A DNA stretch of 64,000 nt from Methylococcales bacterium (lineage in GTDB: Bacteria > Pseudomonadota > Gammaproteobacteria > Methylococcales > Methylomonadaceae): NCBI GenBank assembly GCA_026399075.1, contig JAPLRR010000027.1, positions 78,325 through 142,324 of the forward strand. Direction: 5' to 3'. This document shows positions 46,112 through 55,591 of the stretch, piece after piece. The translations under genes were made by a program, and so were the position numbers. Below the pieces are notes generated by a model, which searched no databases, was not told the DNA's origin, and saw only the letters and a list, made by a program, of their open reading frames with translations. Numbering within the stretch: the stretch's first letter is position 1; the number at the start of each line of letters is the position of its first letter.

Positions 46112-46728
46112 TAGTTTTTGGCTCCATGTAGCCGTAGTTCACAATCAAATAAAAAGTCCAAAGCTTCAAGATGGCGCAAGGTTTCCTGTACCGAGCTACC
46201 CCAAGTGTAAAGCCCATGTCCGGCAATAATATAAGCGTAGCAAACAGGGGTGTTGTCCAAATATTGCCCGACTTGCGCAGCCAATCGGGGAATGTCTTGG
46301 TCATTGGCAAAAATAGGCACAACAACTTGGCATTCATGGGTGGTGATGCCGCTAAGTGCCTTCAGTAGCTCATAATCTTTCAGCACCAGTTTGGTGTTAA
46401 AAAGCCGGGAGATTAAAGTGGCATTTAATGGATGCGGGTGCAATATCGCTTTAATGTCTGGATACCGCTGATAGAGCGAGGTATGCAACACGGTTTCTGC
46501 TGACGGTTTTTTGCCGTCCAAAGCATTGGCATCGGCATCAATCAGCATAATATCTTCTAGTTGCAATTGACCCTTATGCTTGCCGGAAACCGTGATGGCA
46601 ATGGTACCGTCAGGCAAACGCACCGAGAAATTGCCGCTGGTGGCTGGCACCCAGCCTTTGCTGTCAATAAAACGCCCGGCATTAATCAATTGCTGTGCGG
46701 CGTTAAGAAAAGCGTCATTATAGATCAT
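46111..46728 (-). CDS. mtnB: Methylthioribulose-1-phosphate dehydratase
   Basis: A class II aldolase-fold zinc enzyme that dehydrates 5-methylthioribulose-1-phosphate. The 205-residue protein has GWVPATSGNFSVRLPDG, the metal histidines in AILHPHPLNATL and a further His in IIAGHGLYTWG. It is the first gene of the mtnBDC unit. The mtnA isomerase and the phosphorylase or kinase genes needed upstream are not in this window. Confidence 0.96.
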   Translation of the reverse strand: MIYNDAFLNAAQQLINAGRFIDSKGWVPATSGNFSVRLPDGTIAITVSGKHKGQLQLEDIMLIDADANALDGKKPSAETVLHTSLYQRYPDIKAILHPHPLNATLISRLFNTKLVLKDYELLKALSGITTHECQVVVPIFANDQDIPRLAAQVGQYLDNTPVCYAYIIAGHGLYTWGSSVQETLRHLEALDFLFDCELRLHGAKN

Positions 46729-47133
46729 TAAAAAGTCACCTGTTACACCGTTATTATTTGGAGAAAGCTTAGCAGCCTTTTGTTAAAGCCGCTTTAAATG
46801 GCGAAGCGAAAATTGATACGCCCAGTAGTGAAAAGCTTAGTGGGATATAGCGGCCAATCATAAAGATTAATCGGCATTTCAACAAGCCTTAAACCTTAGT
46901 AGTGGGGCTTTCATGCGTTTACTTTTGTTCGTCTGCTTAGTGGAAAAACCCCGATGACCTTTAGCAAAACGGCGTGGCGTTAAATTTTTGCTACCGCCGC
47001 ACTTGCAAAACCGATTATTATTGGCAAGATGACTAGGGTTGTTTGACACAACCTTAATTAGCTAAACATTTTCCAACTTTTATTTCACCTATGACGGGCT
47101 ATCACTTAAGTCCCGCCCACACTCAAAAACACC
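46729..47133. other. 405-base divergent gap between mtnB and hisB
   Basis: Non-coding. Near the his side a short hairpin GGTTGT/ACAACC around 47038-47055 overlaps a TTGACA hexamer at 47043-47048, a possible -35 element for hisB, but the -10 is unclear. No S-adenosylmethionine riboswitch was recognised ahead of mtnB. Confidence 0.45.
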
Positions 47134-47727
47134 ATGACCCAACGCATTGCAAGCATAGAGCGCAACACGCTCGAAACCCAAATTAGCTGCACCATCAATC
47201 TGGATGGCACAGGCCACGCCGTGTTTGTAACCGGTGTGCCGTTCCTGGACCACATGCTGGACCAAATCGCCCGGCATGGCTTAATTGATATGGACATCAA
47301 GGCCCAAGGCGATTTGGAAATCGACGCCCACCACACGGTTGAAGATATCGGCATCACCCTAGGCCAAGCATTTGCCAAGGCGATAGGCGACAAAAAAGGC
47401 ATCTCCCGTTACGGCCATGCGTATGTGCCTTTGGACGAAGCCTTATCTAGGGTAGTCATTGATTTTTCGGGACGGCCTGGTTTGTCTTATGAGGTTAAAT
47501 ATCCACGCGCTTCCATAGGCAGTTTTGATGTGGATTTGTTCCGGGAATTTTTCCAAGGCTTTGTCAACCATGCCGGGGTGACGCTACATATAGACAACTT
47601 AAAAGGAGTTAACGCCCACCATATCGCCGAAACCATATTTAAGGCGCTAGGCCGCGCCATCCGCATGGCAATTACCGCCGACACCCGAATGGCGGGTATA
47701 ATGCCATCCACTAAAGGCAGCCTTTGA
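47134..47727 (+). CDS. hisB: Imidazoleglycerol-phosphate dehydratase
   Basis: A monofunctional dehydratase of histidine synthesis, 197 residues, with no phosphatase domain. The manganese-binding histidine motifs are [26 protein letters not shown] and [16 protein letters not shown]. It is first in hisB-hisH-hisA order, and 18 bases separate it from hisH. Confidence 0.97.
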   Translation: MTQRIASIERNTLETQISCTINLDGTGHAVFVTGVPFLDHMLDQIARHGLIDMDIKAQGDLEIDAHHTVEDIGITLGQAFAKAIGDKKGISRYGHAYVPLDEALSRVVIDFSGRPGLSYEVKYPRASIGSFDVDLFREFFQGFVNHAGVTLHIDNLKGVNAHHIAETIFKALGRAIRMAITADTRMAGIMPSTKGSL

Positions 47728-47745
47728 TTAGGGGACAAAAAACCA

Positions 47746-48408
47746 ATGACAGCCAATAACGGGGCAAAAAGCACAGTTGCGGTAATTGATTATGGTATGG
47801 GCAATTTACATTCCATCGCCAAAGCCTTGCAACATGTCGCATCGAATGTGGAGGTGCAAATCGTTGCCGATGCCGAAGCAATTTTACGCGCCGACCGCGT
47901 GGTGTTTCCTGGGGTTGGGGCGATAGGCGATTGTATGCAGGCGCTGAACAGCCTAGGCTTGGCCGATGTGATCCGTGAGGTTGCCAAGACCAAACCCTTG
48001 CTAGGCATTTGTTTAGGGATGCAGGCCTTATTGACCGACAGCGAAGAGAATGGCGCAACCCAAGCTTTGGGCATTATCCCCGGCCATGTCCGGCATTTTG
48101 CTGAAGGTTTGCACGATCAGCATGGTAATAAGTTAAAAATCCCCCACATGGGTTGGAACCAAGTGCAGTTTACCCCCCATCCCTTATGGGACGGTATTGC
48201 CCAAGGCAGCCGCTTTTATTTTGTCCACAGCTATTATGCCGTACCCGATGACAGCGCGGTGATTGCCGCAACCGCTGATTATCCTGACGCGTTTGCCTGT
48301 GCCTTGGCACTGGACAATGTGTTTGCCGTACAATTTCACCCTGAAAAAAGCCAAGCGGTTGGCCTACAACTGCTCAGCAACTTTTTACAATGGCAAGGCC
48401 ACGTTTAA
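47746..48408 (+). CDS. hisH: Imidazole glycerol phosphate synthase, glutaminase subunit
   Basis: Class I glutamine amidotransferase that supplies ammonia to HisF. The 220-residue protein has the catalytic cysteine in LLGICLGMQALL and the His/Glu pair in VQFHPEKSQAVG. VIDYGMGNLHSIAKAL and VFPGVGAIGDCM are HisH blocks. It pairs with hisF, which here is separated from hisA by inserted genes. Confidence 0.97.
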   Translation: MTANNGAKSTVAVIDYGMGNLHSIAKALQHVASNVEVQIVADAEAILRADRVVFPGVGAIGDCMQALNSLGLADVIREVAKTKPLLGICLGMQALLTDSEENGATQALGIIPGHVRHFAEGLHDQHGNKLKIPHMGWNQVQFTPHPLWDGIAQGSRFYFVHSYYAVPDDSAVIAATADYPDAFACALALDNVFAVQFHPEKSQAVGLQLLSNFLQWQGHV

Positions 48409-48441
48409 CCTGCCCACAACCGCGTTAAGGATTCATGAGTT

Positions 48442-49176
48442 ATGTTGTTAATACCTGCTATCGATTTAAAAGAGGGGAAATGTGTGCGCTTACGTCAAGG
48501 CCGCATGGAAGATGACACGGTTTTTTCTGATGATCCTGTCGCAGTCGCTGGGCGCTGGGTAGAAGCGGGCGCCAAAAGAATCCATTTGGTTGATTTGGAC
48601 GGCGCATTTGCAGGCAAGCCCGTCAACGCCGACATCATTAAAGCCATCGTCACAGCCTACCCGCATGTCCCCGTACAAATCGGCGGCGGCATCCGCGACG
48701 AGGAAACCATCCAAGGCTATTTGGATGCAGGCGTGGAATACGTCATTATCGGCACCAAAGCCGTCAATGAGCCGCATTTTGTCAGCAATATGGCCTTGGA
48801 ATATCCACGCCACATCATCGTTGGCCTGGATGCCAAAGACGGTAAAGTCGCCATCGACGGCTGGTCCAAGCTCTCCAAACACGACGTGATAGACTTGGCC
48901 AAACACTTTGAAGCCGACGGTGTGGAAGCCATTATTTACACCGACATCTCGCGCGACGGCATGATGCAAGGCGTCAATGTCGAAGCCACCGCCCGCTTGG
49001 CGCGCGCCATCACCATCCCGGTCATCGCCTCCGGCGGCATCACCAATATTAATGATATACATGCCCTAGGCAAAGTGGCGCATGAAGGCATTATGGGCGC
49101 GATTACGGGGCGGGCGATTTATGAGGGGACTTTGGATTTTGCTGAGGCGGAGAAGTTGGCAGAGAGTTTTCAATAA
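48442..49176 (+). CDS. hisA: ProFAR isomerase
   Basis: Amadori isomerase of histidine synthesis, a beta/alpha barrel. The 244-residue protein has the catalytic aspartate in [15 protein letters not shown], a second in [12 protein letters not shown], and the phosphate-binding loops [11 protein letters not shown] and [11 protein letters not shown]. The stop codon TAA shares a base with the start of the following unknown gene (TAATG). Confidence 0.97.
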   Translation: MLLIPAIDLKEGKCVRLRQGRMEDDTVFSDDPVAVAGRWVEAGAKRIHLVDLDGAFAGKPVNADIIKAIVTAYPHVPVQIGGGIRDEETIQGYLDAGVEYVIIGTKAVNEPHFVSNMALEYPRHIIVGLDAKDGKVAIDGWSKLSKHDVIDLAKHFEADGVEAIIYTDISRDGMMQGVNVEATARLARAITIPVIASGGITNINDIHALGKVAHEGIMGAITGRAIYEGTLDFAEAEKLAESFQ

Positions 49177-49700
49177 TGGTATACACCATAAAAGAACATC
49201 GACTTAATTTTGCTGTATGGGCAGCATATAGGGCGGCCCAAGCGGGCTCATCAAAAGCCAAAGGATACGAATTTAGTGATGCGCTAAAAAATTGTGGTGT
49301 CATCGATTTTATTGATACTTTTTCAGGAAATCAGATAACGCATGATGAGTTTGATCAGTTACACAGTGAATGGTGTAATTCGATTATTAATGTGCTGAAA
49401 AATAATCATAAAAAATTAATATCCTATGGTATCGCGGCAAAATTGTTAAATTGTTTTTTTAAAACTTACTATATATTGGCAGGCAACGAAGAAGAGATCT
49501 TGGCAAAAGTTGTACATATGCCGATAGACTCAGTGCTTTTAAAAAGAATAGATGAAAAAAAGAAAACTGTTTTTGATAAGGAATACAAATGGCAAAAACT
49601 TGATGAAACAAGATATTTTGAGTTAATTGCCAAACTTAAAGCCATATCTAATTCTGATGAGCCACTATGGAAAATGGAACGATATTGGGTTATTAAATGA
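49176..49700 (+). CDS. Unknown AT-rich gene inserted between hisA and hisF
   Basis: A 174-residue protein with no recognised domain, probably mostly helical and without a membrane segment. It starts [20 protein letters not shown]. Base composition is much more A/T-rich than hisA and hisF, which suggests transfer. ATG overlaps the hisA stop (TAATG) and the end overlaps a tiny frame (ATGA), so it is built into the operon. Toxin, antitoxin or immunity protein are possible roles for such a pair with the next gene, but nothing in the sequence proves it. Confidence 0.72.
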   Translation: MVYTIKEHRLNFAVWAAYRAAQAGSSKAKGYEFSDALKNCGVIDFIDTFSGNQITHDEFDQLHSEWCNSIINVLKNNHKKLISYGIAAKLLNCFFKTYYILAGNEEEILAKVVHMPIDSVLLKRIDEKKKTVFDKEYKWQKLDETRYFELIAKLKAISNSDEPLWKMERYWVIK

Positions 49701-49786
49701 AAAAAGATTTAAATATTTACGCAACAAAAATTATTGAAAATTTAATTAGTCTATTGTATGTGAAGAGCAGTTATTGCAATGGATAG
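49697..49786 (+). CDS. Tiny 29-codon frame between the two inserted genes
   Basis: A 29-residue frame (MKKDLNIYATKIIENLISL at its start) that begins at the stop of the preceding gene in ATGA fashion and runs into the start of the next gene. It is very AT-rich. It may be a short leader or a remnant of a longer gene; coding is uncertain. Confidence 0.3.
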   Translation: MKKDLNIYATKIIENLISLLYVKSSYCNG

Positions 49787-50093
49787 AAAAGAATTAGCCA
49801 TGAAATTGGAAGATTTCAAAAAAACCTGTCAAGACAAAGGCTTTATTATGGGTGAGCTTTATTTTGATGAAGCCGTTCCTGGAATGCTTCCAAGTTCTTT
49901 TATTGTCAAAATGATGGTTAAAAAATCATGGATGGACACCATGAGCAGCACAGGTAAAGCCTTAGACATATTAACGGACATTTTATGGGATACCACCGAA
50001 GCCAAAACCCGCGAAAGCATCTTTGTTCTCAGTATTTATAACGAAAATGAGCGTGAGTTGCTTGAACAACCACTGCCAAGAGTAGCCGCATGA
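49779..50093 (+). CDS. Unknown small gene directly before hisF
   Basis: A 104-residue protein with no recognised family. The central part [20 protein letters not shown] and the helical [15 protein letters not shown] are its most distinctive stretches. An in-frame ATG at 49800 is a second possible start. The stop overlaps the hisF start (ATGA), so it should be co-translated with hisF. Together with the preceding gene it interrupts the normally tight hisA-hisF junction. Confidence 0.68.
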   Translation: MDRKELAMKLEDFKKTCQDKGFIMGELYFDEAVPGMLPSSFIVKMMVKKSWMDTMSSTGKALDILTDILWDTTEAKTRESIFVLSIYNENERELLEQPLPRVAA

Positions 50094-50863
50094 GCCTAGC
50101 CAAACGCATAATACCCTGCCTTGATGTCGATAACGGCCGCGTCGTTAAAGGCGTAAAATTTGTAGACATCCGCGACGCCGGCGACCCTGTGGAAATCGCC
50201 CGCCGTTATGACCTCGAAGGCGCGGACGAAATCACTTTTCTGGACATCACCGCCACTCATGACAACCGCGATACCATCGTCCATGTCGTTGAACAAGTCG
50301 CCAGCGAAGTGTTTATCCCGCTCACCGTCGGTGGCGGCATCCGCACCTTGGAGGACATCCGCCGTATGCTTAACGCTGGGGCCGACAAAGTTGGCATCAA
50401 CAGCGCAGCGGTGTTCAACCCTGATTTTGTCCGCGAAGCCGCACAACGTTTTGGCTCGCAATGTATCGTCGTCGCCATAGATGCCAAAAAAGTCAGCGCC
50501 GACGGTGAAACCAGCCGCTGGGAAATTTTTACCCACGGCGGCCGCAAAGGCACGGGCATAGACGCCATTGCCTGGGCAGAAAAAATGGTCAATTTCGGTG
50601 CCGGCGAAATTCTGCTCACCAGCATGGATAGGGATGGAACCCGGGTAGGCTTTGATTTGCCATTAACCCGCGCCATTAGTGAAGCCGTAGCCGTGCCAGT
50701 GATTGCTTCGGGTGGTGTCGGCAACTTGGACCACCTCGCCGAGGGCGTGCTTGAAGGCAAGGCTGATGCAGTGCTGGCGGCGAGTATATTTCATTTTGGG
50801 GAATACACCATCGCCCAAGCCAAGCAACGCATGCAAGAAAAAGGAATTGAGGTGCGGTTATGA
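50090..50863 (+). CDS. hisF: Imidazole glycerol phosphate synthase, cyclase subunit
   Basis: Cyclase that joins PRFAR with ammonia to give imidazole glycerol phosphate and AICAR. The 257-residue barrel has the catalytic aspartate in [15 protein letters not shown] and a second in [24 protein letters not shown] and [11 protein letters not shown] are the phosphate loops. It overlaps the preceding unknown gene by 4 bases. The usual hisI-hisE continuation is absent; hisI lies 32 kb to the left. Confidence 0.97.
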   Translation: MSLAKRIIPCLDVDNGRVVKGVKFVDIRDAGDPVEIARRYDLEGADEITFLDITATHDNRDTIVHVVEQVASEVFIPLTVGGGIRTLEDIRRMLNAGADKVGINSAAVFNPDFVREAAQRFGSQCIVVAIDAKKVSADGETSRWEIFTHGGRKGTGIDAIAWAEKMVNFGAGEILLTSMDRDGTRVGFDLPLTRAISEAVAVPVIASGGVGNLDHLAEGVLEGKADAVLAASIFHFGEYTIAQAKQRMQEKGIEVRL

Positions 50864-51014
50864 GTAAACAAGATTTCTATTCAATTTAAAAAATAATGTC
50901 GCTAAATATTATGGTTTTTTGTCATGAATAGCGGCTTTTCATAATACTTCCACAATCCTGACAGTCAATCCACCAAGCCCTTGGTAATGATTGTCAGACG
51001 AACAACACCAAGCT

Positions 51015-52382
51015 TCACAAAACAATTCCTTGCTGGGCCAGCCATGACCTTAGCAACGTAACCAACAGCCCCGCCACGCCGCTAGCGGCAATCACGGGGA
51101 TAACACCGGCCTTATATCGGAACAAGGCCAGCAAGGCAAAACTCCCTATTAGCGCGGCTAGGCCATCAAAGTGGCCTGACTGGCCTTGTGGCCAGAACAC
51201 ATGCCAGGCAAAAAACACCGCTAAATTGAGGATGACCCCGACCACGGCAGCGGTGATTGCGGATAAGGGGGCGGTGAATTGTAGTTTGCCATGGGTGGAT
51301 TCAACTAAGGGGCCGCCAGCCAGGATAAACAAAAAACTGGGCAAAAACGTAAAATAAGTCACCACCAGTGCCGCGTAGATGGCAGGCAGCAAGGCTGTAT
51401 CAGGGCTTAGCGGCACAGCTGTCCAGCCACCGACAAAGCCGACAAAGGTGACTATCATTATCAACGGGCCGGGTGTGGATTCGCCTAATGCCAAGCCATC
51501 CATCATTTGTGCGGCGCTTAGCCAGTGGTAATGTTCAACCGCACCTTGGTAAACATAGGGTAATACGGCATAAGCGCCACCGAAGGTCAGCAGGGCGGCC
51601 TTGGTAAAAAACCAGCCCATTTGGGTCAACACACCGTGCCAGCCGTAAAGCCCACATAATAGGCCCATCATGCCTAGCCATAGCACCAAGCCTATGGCAA
51701 CAATGGTCAGCAAGCGCGACCAACGGAATGTTGCATGTTCGGGAGTCGGTGTGTCGTCGTCTATCAATGCGGCTCCATAATGGTGTTTGGCTGCGCCATG
51801 GCCGCCGCCGACCGCAAATTTGTCTGGCAGCACACGGCCGCCGATGGCACCTAGGCCTGCGGCCAGCAACACAATCAAGGGAAACGGCAGTTTGAAGGCA
51901 AAAATAGCCAAAAATGCCAGCACCGCGATTGTCCACAACACCCCGTTTTTTAAGGCCCGCGAACCAATACGATGGGCGGCAAATAGGACAATGGCGGTGA
52001 CGGCGGGTTTGATGCCATAAAGTACGCTGGCCACGGCGGGAACCGTGCCGAAACGTAGGTACACCCAGCTTAACAAAATCAACAGGAATAAGGATGGTAA
52101 AATGAACAACACCCCCGCCATTATACCGCCCCAACTGCGGTGCATCAGCCAGCCGATATAGGTTGCAAGTTGTTGTGCTTCGGGCCCTGGCAACACCATG
52201 CAGTAATTGAGCGCATGTAAAAACCGCCGTTCTGACAGCCAGCGTTTTTGTTCCACCAAATCATGGTGCATGATCGCAATTTGTCCCGCCGGGCCGCCAA
52301 AGCTGATAAACCCCAGTTTGAGCCAATACCAAAATGCTTGTCCTAAGGTGACGGGAGGCGGCGGGGTTTGCTGTGGGTTCAT
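51015..52382 (-). CDS. chrA: Chromate transporter
   Basis: A ~455-residue CHR-family efflux protein made of two homologous halves, about ten to twelve membrane helices. The N-terminal half has FISFGGPAGQIAIMHHDLV and MVLPGPEAQQLATYIGW; the second has FTFGG-like KAALLTFGGAYAVLPYVY and GLALGESTPGPLIMIVTFVG. The start MNPQQTPPPPV at 52382 with an AGGACAG ribosome site is preferred; an in-frame ATG at 52436 is possible. It probably exports chromate or related anions; there is no chrB nearby. Confidence 0.93.
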   Translation of the reverse strand: MNPQQTPPPPVTLGQAFWYWLKLGFISFGGPAGQIAIMHHDLVEQKRWLSERRFLHALNYCMVLPGPEAQQLATYIGWLMHRSWGGIMAGVLFILPSLFLLILLSWVYLRFGTVPAVASVLYGIKPAVTAIVLFAAHRIGSRALKNGVLWTIAVLAFLAIFAFKLPFPLIVLLAAGLGAIGGRVLPDKFAVGGGHGAAKHHYGAALIDDDTPTPEHATFRWSRLLTIVAIGLVLWLGMMGLLCGLYGWHGVLTQMGWFFTKAALLTFGGAYAVLPYVYQGAVEHYHWLSAAQMMDGLALGESTPGPLIMIVTFVGFVGGWTAVPLSPDTALLPAIYAALVVTYFTFLPSFLFILAGGPLVESTHGKLQFTAPLSAITAAVVGVILNLAVFFAWHVFWPQGQSGHFDGLAALIGSFALLALFRYKAGVIPVIAASGVAGLLVTLLRSWLAQQGIVL

Positions 52383-52551
52383 GGGCTGTCCTGTTTGGGT
52401 GTGATGGGGATGACCGTGTGAGGGTAGTTGCCGCATAGGAATCTACACAAATCAAAAAGCCCCTTCTCCCTCAGGGAGAGGGAGCTATGCGCGGTGCAAC
52501 TTATTGTTTTTATATCTTTTAAAACTTATGTAGCTATTGATGCTATCGCCC

Positions 52552-53244
52552 CTATGGGGTCTTGCTAAAAATCAAATCCCATACGCCGTGGCCTAAGCGC
52601 AGGCCGCGCTGTTCAAATTTGGTCAGTGGGCGGTAATCGGGTCGTTCGCAATAATCGCCATTGGGGCTGCTGTTGTTTAGGCCAGGCGCTTCTGACAACT
52701 CCGCCAACATGGATTGGGCATAATTTTCCCAATCTGTGGCCGCATGGAAATATCCGCCCGGTGTTAATTTTTTGGTTAATAAGGCCACAAAGCTAGGCCG
52801 TACAATGCGCCGTTTATGGTGTTTCTTTTTAGGCCACGGGTCTGGGAAGAACAAATGCACACCGGCCAAATAGTTGTCGGCAATTTTATGTTCCAGGATG
52901 TCTATGGCATCGTGGCTATAAACCCTAACGTTGTTGATTTGTTGCTGGTTTAACAGCATCAAAAGATGCCCAACCCCCGGCCTGTGCACTTCTATGCCGA
53001 TATAATCCTGGTCAGGGTTGGCCGCCGCCATTGCCGCCAAGCTTTCGCCGTTGCCAAAGCCAATTTCAACAATCAGGGGGGCGCTACGCCCAAATACCTG
53101 GGTAAAATCATAATCAATTTGTGGATCTAGGCAAAACTTGTCCCAATGGTCATCCAAAGCCAGTTGTTGGCCAGGGGTAAGCCGGCCTTGACGACGGATA
53201 AAGCTGCGGATTCTTTGGGGTAGGGAGGCTTGGGGTTCGGTCAT
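52552..53244 (-). CDS. trmB: tRNA (guanine-46-N7)-methyltransferase
   Basis: SAM-dependent methylation of G46 in the tRNA variable loop. The 230-residue protein has the SAM motif LIVEIGFGNGESLAAMAA and the TrmB signature LFFPDPWPKKKHHKRRIV. PLTKFEQRGLRLGH at the C-terminus is also conserved. It is separated from thiSG upstream by 119 bases that hold a hairpin. Confidence 0.97.
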   Translation of the reverse strand: MTEPQASLPQRIRSFIRRQGRLTPGQQLALDDHWDKFCLDPQIDYDFTQVFGRSAPLIVEIGFGNGESLAAMAAANPDQDYIGIEVHRPGVGHLLMLLNQQQINNVRVYSHDAIDILEHKIADNYLAGVHLFFPDPWPKKKHHKRRIVRPSFVALLTKKLTPGGYFHAATDWENYAQSMLAELSEAPGLNNSSPNGDYCERPDYRPLTKFEQRGLRLGHGVWDLIFSKTP

Positions 53245-53309
53245 AGTGATGGTGGGTTTAGTGGCTGTCCACGACAGACCATTACAATTCGGGGTGGCCT
53301 TTAGTTTAG

Positions 53310-53338
53310 GGATGTTACCCTTTCGGAGGATAACATCC
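53310..53338. terminator. Hairpin between thiSG and trmB
   Basis: GGATGTTA (53310-53317) pairs perfectly with TAACATCC (53331-53338), with a few inner C/G pairs. It lies 26 bases past the thiSG stop (reading on the minus strand). No T-run follows. Confidence 0.45.
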
Positions 53339-53363
53339 GGCTAGTTTTGGTAAGGCTAAGCGA

Positions 53364-54341
53364 TTAAAAGAACAGCCCGTCTATCGGTGATGATGCAGAG
53401 GCAAAGCGTTTTCTGGGCATACGTCCGGCTAAAAATGCTTCCCGACCCGCTTCTATGCCTTTACGCATTGCGGAGGCCATGAGTATGGGATTTTTGGCTT
53501 CGGCAATGGCTGTGTTCATTAATACGCCCGCACATCCCAACTCCATGGCAATCGCGGCATCTGATGCCGTGCCTACGCCTGCATCCACTAAAATAGGCAC
53601 TCTGGCATTTTCAACGATGGTCAGAATGTTATAAGGGTTGCGTATGCCTAGGCCAGAACCGATAGGCGCGGCCAAGGGCATGACGGCGACGCAGCCGATG
53701 TCTTCCAGACGTTTGGCGGCTATGGGGTCGTCATTGGTATAAACCATGACATCAAAGCCATCTTTAACCAGCAGTTCTGCGGCGATATAGGTTTGGGCAA
53801 CATCAGGGAACAAGGTTTTTTGGTCGGCCAGCACTTCCAGTTTGACCAGCTTATGGCCGCCCAGCAACTCCCTGCCCAAACGGCAAGTGCGCACGGCTTC
53901 TTCAGCGGTATAACAGCCTGCGGTATTGGGCAGGATGGTGTATTTGTCAGGGGAAATGACATCCAATAAATTAGGTTCGTCGGGGTTTTGGCCGATATTG
54001 GTGCGCCGGATGGCAACAGTCACGATTTGCGCGCCACTGGCTTCTATCGCCAAACGCGTTTCTTCCATATCCTTATATTTGCCAGTACCGACCAATAAAC
54101 GCGAATGGTAGGTGACACCCGCAATGACGAATCCGTCTTCTTGACCACCGCCTATGGCATGGACAATTTCCAAACGGTCTTCTGGTTTTAGGGTTTGGTT
54201 TTGGTACAGTTGGAAGGGCAAAATTTCTTGATTTAGCTCAATCGCGATTTTTTTGCCGGTCAAACCCAAGGTTGCGACTAGCTCCGCCACCGTGGTGTTG
54301 TCAGCGATGTCGTGGGTTTCACCATTAATGTAAACCATCAT
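53364..54341 (-). CDS. thiSG: Fused sulfur carrier ThiS and thiazole synthase ThiG
   Basis: A 325-residue fusion. Residues 1-66 are ThiS ([20 protein letters not shown], ending in AIGGG); the rest is ThiG, the thiazole synthase barrel, with catalytic lysine in [11 protein letters not shown] and phosphate loops [12 protein letters not shown] and [12 protein letters not shown]. The usual ThiS acts through a free C-terminal Gly-Gly thiocarboxylate, but here GGG is internal. Fusions of this order are known in some bacteria; how sulfur transfer works is unclear, possibly after proteolytic release. The start overlaps aroG by 4 bases. Confidence 0.93.
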   Translation of the reverse strand: MMVYINGETHDIADNTTVAELVATLGLTGKKIAIELNQEILPFQLYQNQTLKPEDRLEIVHAIGGGQEDGFVIAGVTYHSRLLVGTGKYKDMEETRLAIEASGAQIVTVAIRRTNIGQNPDEPNLLDVISPDKYTILPNTAGCYTAEEAVRTCRLGRELLGGHKLVKLEVLADQKTLFPDVAQTYIAAELLVKDGFDVMVYTNDDPIAAKRLEDIGCVAVMPLAAPIGSGLGIRNPYNILTIVENARVPILVDAGVGTASDAAIAMELGCAGVLMNTAIAEAKNPILMASAMRKGIEAGREAFLAGRMPRKRFASASSPIDGLFF

Positions 54342-55426
54342 GCGTTTATGCTCCTGTTAGTGTTTAGCTGTCTGCGCTGTTGTACGGCTAAGGCCAAGTC
54401 CCTTAGTAAGGGGGCCGTGTCTTGCCAAGACAAACAGCCATCTGTGATGCTTTGCCCATAAGTTAAGTCCTGCCCTTCGACCACTTTTTGGTTGCCTGCT
54501 TGCAGGTGGCTTTCGATCATCACGCCGATAATGTGATTGTTTCCAGCGGCAATTTGTCCACCTACGTCTTCACCTACCAGCAATTGCCGTTCGCACTGTT
54601 TCAGGCTGTTGTCATGGCTAAAATCAATCATGATAGTGGGCTTTAAATCGGCCTTGACCAAGCCCTCGGCAACTTGCGCGACACTGGCGGCATCATAATT
54701 GGGCTGGCCATTGCCGCCCCGCAAAATGATATGGACATCTTCATTGCCTGTGGTGGAAAAAATGGCCGAATGCCCCGCTTTGGTCAGCGATAGGAAATGA
54801 TGCGGGCTCATGGCGGCCCGAATGGCATCAATGGCAATTTTTATGGTGCCATCGGTGGAATTTTTAAAACCAATCGGACAGGATACGCCAGATGCCAATT
54901 CCCGGTGGCCTTGGCTTTCGGTTGTCCTGGCCCCAATTGCGCCCCAAGCAATCAAGTCCGAAACATATTGCGGGCTGATCAAGTCCAGATATTCAGTGGC
55001 GGCAGGCATGCCTAGCGTGTTTATGTCCAGCAACACCCGTCTGGCGGCGCGTAAGCCTTTATTGATGTTAAAGCTGGAATCAAGGTCAGGGTCGTTGATC
55101 AAGCCTTTCCAGCCGACCGTGGTGCGGGGTTTTTCAAAATAAACCCGCATCACAATGATCAAGTCGTCTTTTAGCTCTTCTTTGATGGCTTTTAAACGCC
55201 CAGCATATTCCAAGGCTGCTTTGGGGTCATGGATGGAGCAAGGTCCCACCACTACCAGCAGTCTGTCATCAGCGCCCGTCAACAGCTTATGGATTTCAGC
55301 GCGGGCCTGTAGCGTTGTTTGTGCCGCCACATCATTAATCGGCATTTCATCATGAACCAAGGCTGGCGGGATGACTTCCTTGATCCCACAAATCCGAAGG
55401 TCATCAGTGTTATATTTAGTTTGCAT
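54338..55426 (-). CDS. aroG: 3-deoxy-7-phosphoheptulonate synthase (class I)
   Basis: First enzyme of the shikimate pathway, condensing PEP with erythrose 4-phosphate. The 362-residue protein is class I (AroFGH) with [50 protein letters not shown] and [13 protein letters not shown]. The feedback type (Phe, Tyr or Trp) cannot be read safely; the symbol is a class label. It is first in an aroG-thiSG unit. A stem-loop lies in its 5' leader. Confidence 0.95.
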   Translation of the reverse strand: MQTKYNTDDLRICGIKEVIPPALVHDEMPINDVAAQTTLQARAEIHKLLTGADDRLLVVVGPCSIHDPKAALEYAGRLKAIKEELKDDLIIVMRVYFEKPRTTVGWKGLINDPDLDSSFNINKGLRAARRVLLDINTLGMPAATEYLDLISPQYVSDLIAWGAIGARTTESQGHRELASGVSCPIGFKNSTDGTIKIAIDAIRAAMSPHHFLSLTKAGHSAIFSTTGNEDVHIILRGGNGQPNYDAASVAQVAEGLVKADLKPTIMIDFSHDNSLKQCERQLLVGEDVGGQIAAGNNHIIGVMIESHLQAGNQKVVEGQDLTYGQSITDGCLSWQDTAPLLRDLALAVQQRRQLNTNRSINA

Positions 55427-55462
55427 AGGGCTACCAAGCGGTTACTGTCATAAATTGGCCAT

Positions 55463-55517
55463 CCACTTAAGGCGGGAAAGCATCGGTTAAGCCTTGCGTG
55501 CATCCTGCCTTAAATGG
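55463..55517 (-). repeat. Imperfect inverted repeat upstream of aroG
   Basis: CCACTTAAGGCGGG (55463-55476) pairs with CCTGCCTTAAATGG (55504-55517) in 12 of 14 positions around a 27-base loop. It lies about 40-90 bases upstream of the aroG start and could be a leader structure or operator. No TPP riboswitch consensus was recognised. Confidence 0.4.
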
Positions 55518-55591
55518 CTAGCCCACAAATTTATCGATAAATCTTATTATTTTAACTGTTTTCATGGCGTTCTTGTTAGTTTTTGCGAGTT

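Noticed and set aside
46729..46860. Possible SAM riboswitch ahead of mtnB
   Set aside because: No match to known SAM riboswitch core elements was found.
52444..52551. A CCCCTTCTCCCTCAGGGAGAGGG stem-like stretch ahead of chrA
   Set aside because: The CTCCCT/AGGGAG pairing (near 52470) resembles a common dispersed intergenic repeat, but with one copy in the window I could not support it as an element.
55427..55591. Possible TPP riboswitch ahead of aroG-thiSG
   Set aside because: The conserved CTGAGA and following blocks of the TPP element are not present; only an inverted repeat is seen.
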